36,180 nucleotides of DNA from an uncultured Prevotella sp. (GCA_900550635.1 URSZ01000008.1:1-36180), one strand, 5' to 3'; counted from the stretch's first letter, positions 15,797 to 25,462 are shown. Translations and numbers: made by a program. Notes: a model not told the origin generated them from the letters alone.

Positions 15797-17011
15797 ATGA
15801 GCGCATTATCAGAAAACAAATCTCTGAAAAACTGGCTGTTACTTGTAATATTGTCATATACGGCCTTTATTTTCAACACCACTGAGTTCGTTCCTATAGG
15901 TTTACTTTCCGACATAGCTCGCGATTTTGGCATGAGAGAGGCCAACGCCAGTATACTCATCTCGGTTTATGCGGGATTTGTAGCCGTTATGTCTTTGCCG
16001 TTGGTTATCATAATAGGCCGTTGCGATTTCCGAAAGATACTGCTTTTCGTTATAGCTGGTTTCATGATCAGCCACTTCCTTTCATCCGTGGCTTCCAACT
16101 TTACCGTACTTCTTATTTCGAGGTTGGGGGTTGCATGTTCCCACGCCATATTCTGGTCTATAGTTTCGCCGCTTGCGGTACACATTGCCCCCAAGGACAA
16201 GAAAGAAACTGCCCTTGGCATGATAATTACCGGCACTTCGCTTGCTATGATAGCCGGTATGCCGCTGGGGCGCGTTATCGGCCTTCACCTTGGATGGAGG
16301 TATACATTCGGCGTTATAGGCATTGCGGCACTGTTGGCATTAGTGCTGCTGGCGTTCCTTTTTCCGCCTGTGCCCAACAAACAAAGCACTTCGGTGAAGA
16401 ACCTGCCGTCGCTGTTCAAATCGCCGGCAATAACGGGCATATACATTTTCACATTGCTCGTTGTAACTGCGCATTACACCGGATACAGCTACATTGAACC
16501 ATTCTTGAAACAAGTTGCCGGTCTTTCGGATAGCATGACTACCTTGTCGTTAACTATTTTTGGTATCTCCGGCATAGTGGCAAGCACTATATTCTCCAAA
16601 TTCTATAACGAACGCAGAAAGTTATTCCTGCTGTCGGTTGCAATAGGCCTACCACTCATACTTTTGGCCATGCGCCCCGTTGCATACGGGCATTACTTTT
16701 CAATGGCACACTGTTTTTTGTGGGGATTGGTCATAATGGCCATAAACCTGATAACCGAATTCGAGATTATACGCTTTGCCCCACAACAAGCCACGCTGGC
16801 CATATCCATATACTCTTCGATTTACAACGTAGGCATAGGATGCGGGGCTGCCGTAGGAAGCATAGCCATAACGGGATTGTCAATTTCATCAATAGGTTAC
16901 GCAGGCGGAATTATAGCCATTGCGGCTTTAGCATTCGGATTGGGAAGAATGATACCGGCCTTAGGCAATATTCGCGCTTATGCCGTGAGCAGACACAAAC
17001 ATGCAGCCTGA
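15797..17011 (+). CDS. sotB: MFS sugar/drug efflux transporter, SotB-like
   Basis: A 404-residue, 12-helix major facilitator of the inner membrane. It is very like E. coli SotB/YdeA, which exports arabinose and related sugars: AFIFNTTEFVPIGLLSDIA in helix 1, SRLGVACSHAIFWSIVSPLA in helix 4, MIAGMPLGRVIGLHLGWRYTF in helix 5 and VTAHYTGYSYIEPFLKQ in helix 7. The true substrate in this organism is unknown. It is the only plus-strand gene in the first 25 kb. It has its own promoter and is bracketed by two direct 153-bp repeats, which suggests a cassette gained as a unit. There is no hairpin terminator other than the downstream repeat. Confidence 0.93.
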   Translation: MSALSENKSLKNWLLLVILSYTAFIFNTTEFVPIGLLSDIARDFGMREANASILISVYAGFVAVMSLPLVIIIGRCDFRKILLFVIAGFMISHFLSSVASNFTVLLISRLGVACSHAIFWSIVSPLAVHIAPKDKKETALGMIITGTSLAMIAGMPLGRVIGLHLGWRYTFGVIGIAALLALVLLAFLFPPVPNKQSTSVKNLPSLFKSPAITGIYIFTLLVVTAHYTGYSYIEPFLKQVAGLSDSMTTLSLTIFGISGIVASTIFSKFYNERRKLFLLSVAIGLPLILLAMRPVAYGHYFSMAHCFLWGLVIMAINLITEFEIIRFAPQQATLAISIYSSIYNVGIGCGAAVGSIAITGLSISSIGYAGGIIAIAALAFGLGRMIPALGNIRAYAVSRHKHAA

Positions 17012-17141
17012 TATAGTTTAGGTTTTTGTTTACATTTGTTTACCGCCGGACACAATACCATAAGTTCAGAAAAACCCGTAAACCGGAATTGAAAGAAAAA
17101 GATTTTGTAGCACATTATTTTTTTGCATTTGGAGAAAAGAA

Positions 17142-17204
17142 AAAATATGTCCGACCTATTTCAAAATACAAGGCACATATTTCAAAATAGGTCAGACATA
17201 TTTT
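17142..17204 (-). repeat. 63-bp triple repeat, copy 4
   Basis: Units at 17142-17162, 17163-17183 and 17184-17204 with cores TGTCCGACC, CAAGGCACA and GGTCAGACA. Unit 1 and unit 3 cores are reverse complements with one mismatch, so unit 2 could form the loop of a hairpin. The flanking motif GCAGACAAA is at 17255-17263, 50 nt away, exactly as in copy 3. Confidence 0.9.
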
Positions 17205-17294
17205 CGGCCACCTCAAAACCCGCATGAACAAAGGCTTTGCGGAATCCGCAAAATGCAGACAAAAACAGTCGGCCGCAAAGACCCGTTTCCGGAA
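17142..17294. repeat. Direct repeat R flanking the efflux gene
   Basis: Same-orientation partner of 15437-15589. The 5' sides of the two repeats are unrelated, so the shared block starts at the triple repeat and extends only through the arm. Confidence 0.88.
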
Positions 17295-17316
17295 TCTTTC
17301 TTTTTAAAGCCGCTAT

Positions 17317-18956
17317 TTAAAAAGTTATCTTTTTTACCGCACTGCCACAACGCAGGATGTACACACCTGCAGGTTGCTTTATGGAAACGGCGTTGCCTTT
17401 GTAAACAAGTGTGCCGGCACTGTCGTAAATCGTAATATCCAAACCCTCCGGATTGTACAACATTCCGTCCTTAACATCAAGGTTTTCAGCCAAAGACGGG
17501 AATTTGACGGAAACGGGCAGGCTTTCCACGCTAAAATCGACAAAGGCTTCCAGACTGCGGTATTCATCCAACATGTCGGAATGCACAAAAACCGTAACAT
17601 CATCACTCAACACATTAAAGGCATCCGCACCTATGGAAACAAGCATTTCCGGAAGGAGAGTAACCTTGGAAAGATTTGTAGACCTGAAAGCCGCGTCGCC
17701 TATGCTTGTCACGCTTTCGGGTATCACTACCTCTGAAAGATTCTCGCAGCCGGCAAAGGCTTCGTTCCCTATGGTTTCAATACCTTCGGATAGGCTTATT
17801 TTCCTAAGCGCAGACGACCCCCAGCTATTGTCGAACGCATTGTTGCCTATGCTCTTTACGCTGCCTGGAATGGTAATCTCGGGCAAACTCTCCCGCAAGA
17901 GGCAAACGCATAGCTGCCTATTGACGTAACGGTAGAGGGGATATTTATGTTATAAAGGTTTCGGCATTTATAAAATGTATAGCCTTCGATAACCGGCAGG
18001 CCTTCGGGCAGGGTTACGTTCACAAGGTTGGTGCACTCATAGAAGGCCTCCTTGCCAAGGCTGGCCACGTTTGCCGGAAGTTCAATTTCCCAAATCTTGG
18101 CACATTCCCTGAAAGCGTAGTCGCCCACCGAAGTCACGCTCCCGGGTATATTCACGTTCCGCAGGCTGACGCACCTTTCAAACAGTTGGTCGGCTATCTC
18201 GGTAATACCTTCGGGCAGGCTGACGGTTTCGAGTTTGTCGCAGTAGCGAAAAGCTCCCTCGCCTATGCTTTTTACGCTTTGCGGTATCTTTATTTCTGTA
18301 ATGCTCTCACACACCTCGAATGCATAACCCCCTATGTCGGTCACGCTTTCGGGAATGGTTATCGAGGCAAGGCTCTCGCAATGCGCGAACGCACCGTAAC
18401 CTATGGTTGTTACCCCATGGGGAATTGCTATTCCGGCAAGGTCGAAACAACGACCGAAAGCGACGTCGCCAATGGCCTTTAACCCGTCGGGCAGATTTAC
18501 TCTTTTAAGGTAATAACAATCACTGAACCAACCCACACCTATTTTTTCTATTTTCCCGGGTATTGTAATTTCAGTAATTTTAGTTCCGGCAAAAGCAAGG
18601 TCACCTATACACGTAACACTCTCCGGGATGTCAATTTTATCTACCGCTGTATTGGCCAGCGCATTACTACCTATCTTCAACAGGGTCTCGGGCAGAGTAA
18701 CGCTTTTTATCCATACTTCCATGTAAAACGCACCATCGGCCAGGCCTGTTACCGTGTATTCCATACCTTCATAGGTTACTGTTGCAGGAACGGCAGCTAC
18801 TCCGTATAACGACTCATCGTGTTCTATGCCCGTTACTTCAACCGTCTTTTGCGAAACATCTATTACCTTATAGCTTAGGAAATCGACAGTAAAGTCTTGC
18901 GCTTTTACCAACAGGATTACAGTCAGGAACAGAAAAGTTGTAAAAAATTTCCTCAT
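17317..18956 (-). pseudogene. BspA-like leucine-rich repeat surface protein, frameshifted
   Basis: A BspA/LRR_5-type protein with a signal peptide (FFTTFLFLTVILLVKAQ). A run of about 23-residue repeats of the form xIGxxAFxxCxxLxxIxIPxSVTS continues in two frames. The first frame (17856-18956, 366 residues) ends out of register at YAFASCGRVCP; the second continues RESLPEITIPGSVKSIG to 17317. At the junction the minus strand reads TGCGGGAGAGT, where other repeats have TGCGAGAGC, so two extra G bases would explain the shift. The C-terminus (LDITIYDSAGTLVYKG ... PAGVYILR) resembles a type IX secretion sorting domain, implying surface export. BspA proteins in oral and gut Bacteroidetes bind host proteins or other bacteria. 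The gene could be inactive, phase-variable, or intact with a sequencing error. Confidence 0.85.
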
Positions 18957-19103
18957 AATCTACTTCTTAGAGAATAAACAAATTATTTTATAAATCATTT
19001 TATTTTTGTTAAATTGGATACGAAGGTAAAGAATAAAAGTGAATAAGCCAAACAATGTTAATTTTTTTGCACATTTACGAGGACATACGCTGCTTAGTTG
19101 AAC

Positions 19104-19143
19104 AAAAAAACGGAAACTGACTAAAATGTCAACTTCCGTTTTT
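19104..19143 (-). terminator. asnS terminator
   Basis: The stem pairs AAAACGGAA with TTCCGTTTT, and an inner TGAC with GTCA closes it further. A long A run on the plus strand gives the T tail for minus-strand transcription. It begins 19 nt beyond the asnS stop. Confidence 0.85.
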
Positions 19144-19161
19144 CTTAAACTCTGATATAAA

Positions 19162-20565
19162 TTAAAACTCTGCGTTCTTGGGTGTGCGGGGGAACGGTAT
19201 TACGTCGCGTATGTTCTGCATACCCGTAACGAACAGTATCAAACGTTCAAAGCCAAGGCCGAAACCGCTGTGCGGGCATGTGCCGAACTTGCGAGTATCA
19301 AGATACCACCACATATCTTTCATTGGTATGTGCAGTTCTTCGATTCTTGCCTTGAGCTTGTCGTAGCTCTCCTCGCGTTCCGAGCCACCTATTATCTCAC
19401 CTATCTGCGGGAACAGCACATCCATGGCACGCACTGTGCGGTTATCGTCGTTCATCTTCATGTAGAACGCCTTTATCTCCTTGGGATAATCGGTTATGAT
19501 AACCGGACGTTTATAGTGCTGTTCTACCAAATAGCGCTCATGTTCAGCCGCGAGGTCGCAACCCCAATAAACCGGGAATTCAAACTTGTGGCCGTCTTTT
19601 ACAGCTTTTTCGAGAATCTCTATGCCTTCGGTATATTTCATACGGGCAAAATCATTCTCGACAACGAACTTAAGGCGTTCTATCAATCCTTTGTCAACCA
19701 TTTTGTTGAGGAATTCTATATCGTCAGCACAGTTCTCCAATGCCCAGCGCACGCAATATTTTATGAAATCCTCGGCAAGGTTCATGTTGTCTTCTATATC
19801 ATTGAAAGCGACTTCCGGCTCTATCATCCAAAATTCCGACAAGTGGCGTGGTGTGTTCGAGTTTTCGGCGCGGAACGTTGGTCCAAAAGTATATATAGCG
19901 CCCAATGCCGTAGCGCCGAGTTCTCCCTCCAGCTGTCCCGAAACAGTAAGCGAAGCCGGTTTTCCATAAAAGTCGTCTGAATAGTCAACCTTACCGTCAG
20001 GAGTCTTCTTTATATCAGCAAGGTTCATGGTCGTAACCTGGAACATTTGTCCAGCTCCTTCGCAATCGCTTCCTGTTATTAGAGGCGTATTGAAATAATA
20101 AAAGCCGTGCTCGTGAAAATAGCGATGTATTGCTATTGCCATATTATGGCGTATGCGGAACACCGCACCGAAAGTATTTGTGCGCAAGCGGAGGTGTGCG
20201 TATTGACGCATGTATTCAAAGCTCTGTCCTTTCTTCTGCATAGGATAGTCGCTTCCGCATGCTCCGAGCAGTTCTATGTTTTCAGCTTGCAGCTCCACAC
20301 TTTGCCCGCTTCCTATGCTTTCCACCAAAACTCCGTCTACACTCAGACATGCGCCGGTGGTTATTTGCTTTATTAGTTCGTCGTCGAATTTTTCGACGTC
20401 AGCAACAATCTGTATGTTCTTTATTGTAGAACCATCATTGAGGGCAATAAAATTTACGGCCTTGCTGCCACGGCGTGTCCTTACCCATCCTTTTACATTT
20501 ACCTTGGCACCGTAGTCCTTCGACTTGAGAAGTTCTACTATTCTGATTCTTTTGATTTTTTCCAT
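19162..20565 (-). CDS. asnS: Asparaginyl-tRNA synthetase
   Basis: A 467-residue class IIb synthetase that charges tRNA-Asn. The N-terminal OB fold (about 15-110) includes VNVKGWVRTRRGSKAVNFIAL. Motif 2 is FGPTFRAENSNTPRHLSEFW and motif 3 is HSGFGLGFERLILFVTGMQN. Its length and the long insertion between motifs 2 and 3 fit bacterial AsnS rather than AspS. It follows rluB after 42 nt, probably in one operon with purB. A hairpin terminator follows. Confidence 0.97.
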   Translation of the reverse strand: MEKIKRIRIVELLKSKDYGAKVNVKGWVRTRRGSKAVNFIALNDGSTIKNIQIVADVEKFDDELIKQITTGACLSVDGVLVESIGSGQSVELQAENIELLGACGSDYPMQKKGQSFEYMRQYAHLRLRTNTFGAVFRIRHNMAIAIHRYFHEHGFYYFNTPLITGSDCEGAGQMFQVTTMNLADIKKTPDGKVDYSDDFYGKPASLTVSGQLEGELGATALGAIYTFGPTFRAENSNTPRHLSEFWMIEPEVAFNDIEDNMNLAEDFIKYCVRWALENCADDIEFLNKMVDKGLIERLKFVVENDFARMKYTEGIEILEKAVKDGHKFEFPVYWGCDLAAEHERYLVEQHYKRPVIITDYPKEIKAFYMKMNDDNRTVRAMDVLFPQIGEIIGGSEREESYDKLKARIEELHIPMKDMWWYLDTRKFGTCPHSGFGLGFERLILFVTGMQNIRDVIPFPRTPKNAEF

Positions 20566-20607
20566 ATTAAATATATATGATTACATTGGAACATTCTGTT
20601 TTACGAA

Positions 20608-21897
20608 CTACTCGAATGCTCCCATTTTCAATACATTTACTTCTTCCTGTGTAAGATAACGCCATTGCCCACGGCGCAGATTTTTCTTGGTAAGCCCGGC
20701 AAAGTAAACACGGTCGAGCTTTATTACGTGATAACCTAACGCTTCGAAAATACGACGCACTATTCGGTTCTTTCCACTATGTATTTCTATACCGACTTGC
20801 TTTTTATCAACAGCAGAAGCGTATTCTATTGCGTCGGCATGTATTTCGCCGTCATCAAGAGTTATTCCGTCGGCTATCTGACGCATATCGGCAGCAGTAA
20901 CGTTACGATCCAAATAAACATGGTACACCTTCTTCTTCATGAACTTGGGATGAGTTAGCTTTGAAGCAAGCTCCCCGTCGTTTGTAAGCAGAAGCACACC
21001 TGTAGTGTTACGGTCAAGACGACCTACCGGATAAATCCGTTCCTTACATGCGTTACGCACAAGTTCCATTACCGTTTTGCGTTTCTGCGGGTCATCGCTT
21101 GTCGTAACATAATCCTTAGGTTTATTCAAAAGTACATAAACTTTTTTCTCGGGCGAAACCGGTTCGTTATGAAAACGCACCTCGTCGCTGCGTTTTACTT
21201 TTGTTCCCAGTTCTGTTACAATTTCTCCATTTACCGTTACTACACCGGCCTGTATGTATTTGTCAGCGTCACGGCGGGAGCAGACCCCGGCATTAGCCAG
21301 AAACTTGTTAAGCCTTATAGGTGCGTCTGGGTCGAAATTCTCCTCAGCATATTGTATACGTTTAGGCAAACTATATTTCGCATTCGGGTCATAGCCTTGC
21401 GAATGTTTGCGACGAGAACCATAACCTGCTCCCGAGGGATTGTTCTGTTGCGAACGATATTCATAGCGTCCGCCACGAGCTTCCTTTCGTGCAAACTTTC
21501 CAAGCGAGTACGAATCATTCTCGCCTTCATATACACGGGGGCGTTTATTATAGCTGTACTTTCCTCGGTTGTATTCGGCAGATTCGTCATACGAACTGCC
21601 ATAGCCGCGCCTGCGGTCAGAATAATTTCCTCCGTAGGGGTTATGGTTTCTTTCTGAGTTATAGTTAGCATTATTTCCTCTTTGGCGAAAGTACGATTCA
21701 CCATCTCTTCGCCGGGAATTACCGCCATAAGAACGATCGCCATAAGCGCGACGATTATTATATTCCTCTTTATTACCGCTTCGTCCTGTTCCATCATAAA
21801 CATTAACTCTGCGATAAGCCGGCCGGTTAGTGTTTTCTTTGTTTTCATTACCGGAATTCTGCTCCGGCTGCCGGTTCATAAATTCTTCTTTGTCCAT
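20608..21897 (-). CDS. rluB: 23S rRNA pseudouridine synthase, RluB/RsuA family, with long disordered N-terminus
   Basis: A 429-residue enzyme that isomerises a uridine in 23S (or possibly 16S) rRNA. An S4 RNA-binding domain (about 194-240) begins IRLNKFLANAGVCSRRDAD. The catalytic domain has VGRLDRNTTGVLLLTNDGEL with the nucleophilic aspartate at 295, and ends YHVIKLDRVYFAGLTKKNLRRGQWR. The first 190 residues are low complexity, rich in Arg, Gly, Asn, Tyr and Ser (for example YGGNSRRRDGESYF), and lack a fold. Such RG/RGG-rich tails bind RNA non-specifically and may help ribosome or condensate association. The enterobacterial enzyme lacks this tail. It sits between purB (about 106 nt) and asnS (42 nt). 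Confidence 0.92.
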   Translation of the reverse strand: MDKEEFMNRQPEQNSGNENKENTNRPAYRRVNVYDGTGRSGNKEEYNNRRAYGDRSYGGNSRRRDGESYFRQRGNNANYNSERNHNPYGGNYSDRRRGYGSSYDESAEYNRGKYSYNKRPRVYEGENDSYSLGKFARKEARGGRYEYRSQQNNPSGAGYGSRRKHSQGYDPNAKYSLPKRIQYAEENFDPDAPIRLNKFLANAGVCSRRDADKYIQAGVVTVNGEIVTELGTKVKRSDEVRFHNEPVSPEKKVYVLLNKPKDYVTTSDDPQKRKTVMELVRNACKERIYPVGRLDRNTTGVLLLTNDGELASKLTHPKFMKKKVYHVYLDRNVTAADMRQIADGITLDDGEIHADAIEYASAVDKKQVGIEIHSGKNRIVRRIFEALGYHVIKLDRVYFAGLTKKNLRRGQWRYLTQEEVNVLKMGAFE

Positions 21898-22003
21898 CTC
21901 GGATTTTCTTTAATGATTAATATAAATGAATTATAGGCCTGACACAGGTCATTTTTATCTTAACTTTTCAAGCGCCCAATGTAATACGTATCATTTGGGA
22001 CTT

Positions 22004-23350
22004 TTATATTCCTACGTAGTTATGGGGCGTAATCTTTTTCAATTCTTCTTTTATGTTGTCAGGAACATTTAATGTCTTTATGAAATCTGTTATATCTTTC
22101 TGCCTTATTTCGGTATTTGTCCTTGTCAGCGCTTTTAATGCTTCGTAAGGATGAGGATACCCTTCGCGGCGTAAAATAGTCTGTATAGCTTCAGCCACAA
22201 CAGCCCAGTTGTTATCGAGGTCTGCGTCTATCGATTCTCTATGGATAAGCAGTTTCCCCAATCCTTTCATCGTGCTTTGTATCGCTATTATCGTGTGCGC
22301 CAACGGCACTCCCACATTACGTATTACAGTACTGTCGGTTAAATCTCGCTGCAGGCGTGAAACAGGCAGCTTGTGCGACAAATGTTCAAACAAAGCGTTT
22401 GCTATACCTATGTTTCCTTCTGAATTTTCATAGTCTATCGGATTTACCTTGTGCGGCATAGCCGATGAACCGACTTCACCTGCCCGGATTTTCTGTTTGA
22501 AGTAATTCATGGAAATATACGTCCAAAAATCTCGGTCAAGGTCAAGTATTACAGTATTAATTCTTTTAAGCGCGTCAAGCACTGCAGCCAAACCATCGTA
22601 ATTTGAAATCTGCGTCGTGTATTCTTCGCGCTCCAGCCCAAGACGTTCTGCAAGGAACTTGTTCGCAAGCTGTTTCCAGTCTATTTCAGGATAAGCCACA
22701 TGATGTGCGTTAAAGTTACCTGTAGCCCCGCCGAACTTGGCTGTAATCCTAAGACCTTTCAGCTGCTCTTTCTGACGTTCCAACCTATAAGCAAATACTT
22801 TTATTTCCTTTCCCAATCGCGTAGGCGAAGCAGGCTGCCCGTGAGTACGTGCAAGCATGGGGATGTCTTTCCACTCTTCGGCAAATGAATTCAGCTTGTC
22901 TATCAGTCCGTCTAATTGAGGATAATACACATCGTTCAACGCGTCGCTAAGCATTAAGGGGAAGGAAGTATTGTTTATGTCCTGCGACGTAAGGCCGAAA
23001 TGTATAAACTCCTTGTACGGCTCAAAGCCGCCAATTTCGTCGAGTTTTTCCTTTATGAAATATTCGATTGCTTTGACATCGTGGTTCGTTGTCTTTTCAA
23101 TTTCCTTCACCCTTGCGGCATCCTTTTCGGAAAAATCATTATATATCGCCCGCAACTGCGGCACTATTCCCTTGTCAAACCCTTTAAGTTGGGGCAAAGG
23201 AATTTCCGTCAGCCAAATGAAATATTCAATTTCAACCCTTGTGCGGTATTTCATCAAGGCATACTCTGAAAAATAAGGAGCCAAAGGCTCGCATTTCGAA
23301 CGATAGCGCCCGTCTATAGGGCTAACTGCTGTCAAAACATCAAGGTTCAT
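22004..23350 (-). CDS. purB: Adenylosuccinate lyase
   Basis: A homotetrameric lyase acting twice in purine synthesis: SAICAR to AICAR, and adenylosuccinate to AMP, each releasing fumarate. The superfamily signature GSSAMPHKVNPIDYENSEGN is intact, as are the TSQDINNT loop and ARTHGQPASPT. I start at the ATG at 23350, which gives MNLDVLTAVSPIDGRY like homologues. The in-frame ATG at 23362 would lie almost at the predicted transcription start. A TAATTTTG box is 23-30 nt upstream of the chosen start. It is the first gene of a likely purB-rluB-asnS operon. Confidence 0.96.
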   Translation of the reverse strand: MNLDVLTAVSPIDGRYRSKCEPLAPYFSEYALMKYRTRVEIEYFIWLTEIPLPQLKGFDKGIVPQLRAIYNDFSEKDAARVKEIEKTTNHDVKAIEYFIKEKLDEIGGFEPYKEFIHFGLTSQDINNTSFPLMLSDALNDVYYPQLDGLIDKLNSFAEEWKDIPMLARTHGQPASPTRLGKEIKVFAYRLERQKEQLKGLRITAKFGGATGNFNAHHVAYPEIDWKQLANKFLAERLGLEREEYTTQISNYDGLAAVLDALKRINTVILDLDRDFWTYISMNYFKQKIRAGEVGSSAMPHKVNPIDYENSEGNIGIANALFEHLSHKLPVSRLQRDLTDSTVIRNVGVPLAHTIIAIQSTMKGLGKLLIHRESIDADLDNNWAVVAEAIQTILRREGYPHPYEALKALTRTNTEIRQKDITDFIKTLNVPDNIKEELKKITPHNYVGI

Positions 23351-23372
23351 ATCTAAAGTCATAAATCCGTTG

Positions 23373-23380
23373 CAAAATTA
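23373..23380 (-). promoter_or_regulatory. -7 box of the purB operon
   Basis: The minus strand reads TAATTTTG. The predicted leader to the 23350 ATG is about 19 nt. No TTTG at -33. Confidence 0.5.
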
Positions 23381-23439
23381 AATTATTTTTCCGACTCCTG
23401 TCTTCGCGTTATGTGTTTTTATGCGCATTAGCAGTATGT

Positions 23440-25320
23440 TTAAGGAACAATATCTGGATTGACCAACCCAAAGTAAACCGTACCAAACAAGGCAGCGCTC
23501 CAACCTTGTATATGAAAACCGAGGTTCTCACCCGTAAGGCTGTTTATGTGTTCATTAGCCGACCAATCTCCTGAAGCTATTATATCGGCACGCCCCACCC
23601 TTTTTATAATGTCTATTGCGTCATCTTTCTGCCCCAGCCGAATGCGAGCCCAGCAATCCATGAAGTTAACCCATGGCCATACGGCGCCGTTGTGATAAGT
23701 GGCCGGGTCGAGACCGAACTCCTTAGGATAATACGGGAAAGTCTCGGCCACCCCGTAGGGAGTCAGACTCATTTCGTTCAACGATTCTATAATTTTCAAG
23801 GCCTTGTCGCGTGGAACCACATCAAAAAGTATTCCTATCGTCTGGTCTTCCAGCAGCTTGTCATTCACGCTGCCGTTCTTCCATAACTGGCAATAGTAAC
23901 GCCCGTTCCACATACCGCCTTCTTCTACAGGCTTGTTTAATATATCGTAGCCTTTCCTGTATGCGTCCTCGTATTTTTCTATAGCAACGCTGTCACCGCA
24001 CTCCTCGCCCATGTACATCATCTTCTTCAATGCGGCCAAGTACACCAATGCCGAGAACGGTGAATATTCTCTGTCTTCCACTCCTTTAACGTCTTTCCAA
24101 TCGCCCCAGAATGACACCTGCCGGGGCAAGCCTTTCCCTTTCGTGTCTCGTGAGATAAGCCAGTCCATAGCCTTTTTCAATACCGGCCAGTAAGAAAGCA
24201 GCTTATCTTTCTCGTGATACAGCTGGTAAAAACGCGCGGCGCGCAGTATAAGGAAAGCATTGATGTCCAAGTCGTCTTCACGTTCAATCACGGGTAATAT
24301 CGTCGTAGGCATTTTCCCGGCCGGTGATACTGCAGCCAGACACTCCTCTATCATCTTGCGTTCGGCGTCCTTATAAAGGAGCAAATGCACCCACGTAGTC
24401 CAATAACTGTCGCGCGGATTCAGTTCCATGTACCCCATGGTCAGTATTTCGCCTTTCTTGTTGTAGCGTGTCAGCGATATTGCCGGAACCATATACCACC
24501 TGAGATAGGTATCCACATCTTCTATCCCTGTTTCGGGAATAGCCTGCGAAAACTCCTCTGTTTTTGTTTCCAGAATGTCCCAAACGGAACAGGCATGTTC
24601 CACAACTTCGCCCGCCGACGCAAAGCTCCTTGCCGAAATCCAGTCGCTGTCGTACAGCGAAATGGCTATGCGCACGGTTTTCATTTCCTTGCCCTTGAGT
24701 ACCACGGGTACGCGGAAAACATTACCGCTCCATTCCGCGTCAACGTCTGCCGCCACGGCGAAGCTCCCGTTCGAAGCCACGTTCCGTTTCCCCTCATTGT
24801 CCGAAGACATTTGCCCGCATATTTCGTTGCCGGGTTTTACTACAATCGTGAAAGTTTCCTCTTTCCTTGTCGGGTTGGTACATTCCATTTCCAACATCAG
24901 CACCGTCAGCGAAGATGTCACAGCGTCGTTCACTGCGAGCGGGCAAAACGTTTTCAATTTTATGTTCGAGGAAATATGCGATGATTTGGCGTATTCCGCC
25001 TCTACAAACGGAAAGACGCGCCTTATGTCCTTGTCTTTGAATTGCGATAGAGTTTCCTTTTTGCCGTCTTTCTCTAATTCAACCCTTACAGGCCCGCGGT
25101 CCAACAGCCACCCGCCCAACTTTCCCACGTTTTGCAGCACCTGGCCGTACATGTCGCCCTGTTCGGACACGTTTACCGTCAGGGCAAAGTTGGCTATCGG
25201 GTATCCGCCCGCCGCAGGCTTGACTTGCGCATGAAGTGTAAAGCAAAGCATTGACACCAACGCAGCCATATAAATCCTTAAATTTCTTGTCATCTTATTA
25301 TTACCGCAATTCGTATTCAT
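23440..25320 (-). CDS. Secreted (alpha/alpha)6-barrel glycoside-hydrolase-like protein
   Basis: A 626-residue exported protein with signal peptide IYMAALVSMLCFTLHAQ. An in-frame ATG at 25293 would also preserve it. The N-terminal third looks like a beta-sandwich (about 30-240). The rest has helical-barrel features seen in GH63/GH116 and glycogen-debranching-type enzymes: ELNPRDSYWTTWVHLL, EREDDLDINAFLILRAARFY, FWGDWKDVKG and ATYHNGAVWPWVNFMDCWARI. The acidic residues in the D-D-L-D, GDW and PRD segments are candidate catalytic groups. The substrate cannot be told. There is no SusC/SusD pair nearby, so it is not part of a visible polysaccharide utilisation locus. It is transcribed divergently from dnaB. 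Confidence 0.75.
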   Translation of the reverse strand: MNTNCGNNKMTRNLRIYMAALVSMLCFTLHAQVKPAAGGYPIANFALTVNVSEQGDMYGQVLQNVGKLGGWLLDRGPVRVELEKDGKKETLSQFKDKDIRRVFPFVEAEYAKSSHISSNIKLKTFCPLAVNDAVTSSLTVLMLEMECTNPTRKEETFTIVVKPGNEICGQMSSDNEGKRNVASNGSFAVAADVDAEWSGNVFRVPVVLKGKEMKTVRIAISLYDSDWISARSFASAGEVVEHACSVWDILETKTEEFSQAIPETGIEDVDTYLRWYMVPAISLTRYNKKGEILTMGYMELNPRDSYWTTWVHLLLYKDAERKMIEECLAAVSPAGKMPTTILPVIEREDDLDINAFLILRAARFYQLYHEKDKLLSYWPVLKKAMDWLISRDTKGKGLPRQVSFWGDWKDVKGVEDREYSPFSALVYLAALKKMMYMGEECGDSVAIEKYEDAYRKGYDILNKPVEEGGMWNGRYYCQLWKNGSVNDKLLEDQTIGILFDVVPRDKALKIIESLNEMSLTPYGVAETFPYYPKEFGLDPATYHNGAVWPWVNFMDCWARIRLGQKDDAIDIIKRVGRADIIASGDWSANEHINSLTGENLGFHIQGWSAALFGTVYFGLVNPDIVP

Positions 25321-25352
25321 ATATAATCTTTAAAATATTGCTCATGCGGTTA

Positions 25353-25360
25353 CAAAATTA
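25353..25360 (-). promoter_or_regulatory. -7 box of the glycoside-hydrolase-like gene
   Basis: The minus strand reads TAATTTTG, about 33-40 nt upstream of the first ATG. No -33 TTTG is visible. Confidence 0.45.
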
Positions 25361-25431
25361 GCAATACTTTGCGTAATGGCTTGTTTCCAGGCTATGTAAT
25401 ATCGCTTTTGCCGCCATGTCGGCCCGCCGCC

Positions 25432-25462
25432 TTTGCACTCTCGGCAAGATTCTTTAATTTTG
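25432..25462 (+). promoter_or_regulatory. Consensus promoter of dnaB
   Basis: TTTG at 25432-25435, 19 nt, then TAATTTTG at 25455-25462: an exact match to the Bacteroidetes housekeeping promoter. The predicted start is near 25466, with a leader of about 42 nt. Confidence 0.85.

Larger units (their letters stand above)
17012..17316. other. Convergent intergenic region after sotB
   Basis: About 305 bp with no gene. Nearly half is the triple repeat and its arm (17142-17294). The arm includes a 17-nt odd palindrome, TTTGCGGAATCCGCAAA. No classical terminator was found for either flanking gene, so the repeat itself may serve. Confidence 0.7.

Noticed and set aside
21315..21848. 177-codon second frame inside rluB
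   Set aside because: It lies in the low-complexity tail, where alternative frames stay open by composition; no start signal or domain.
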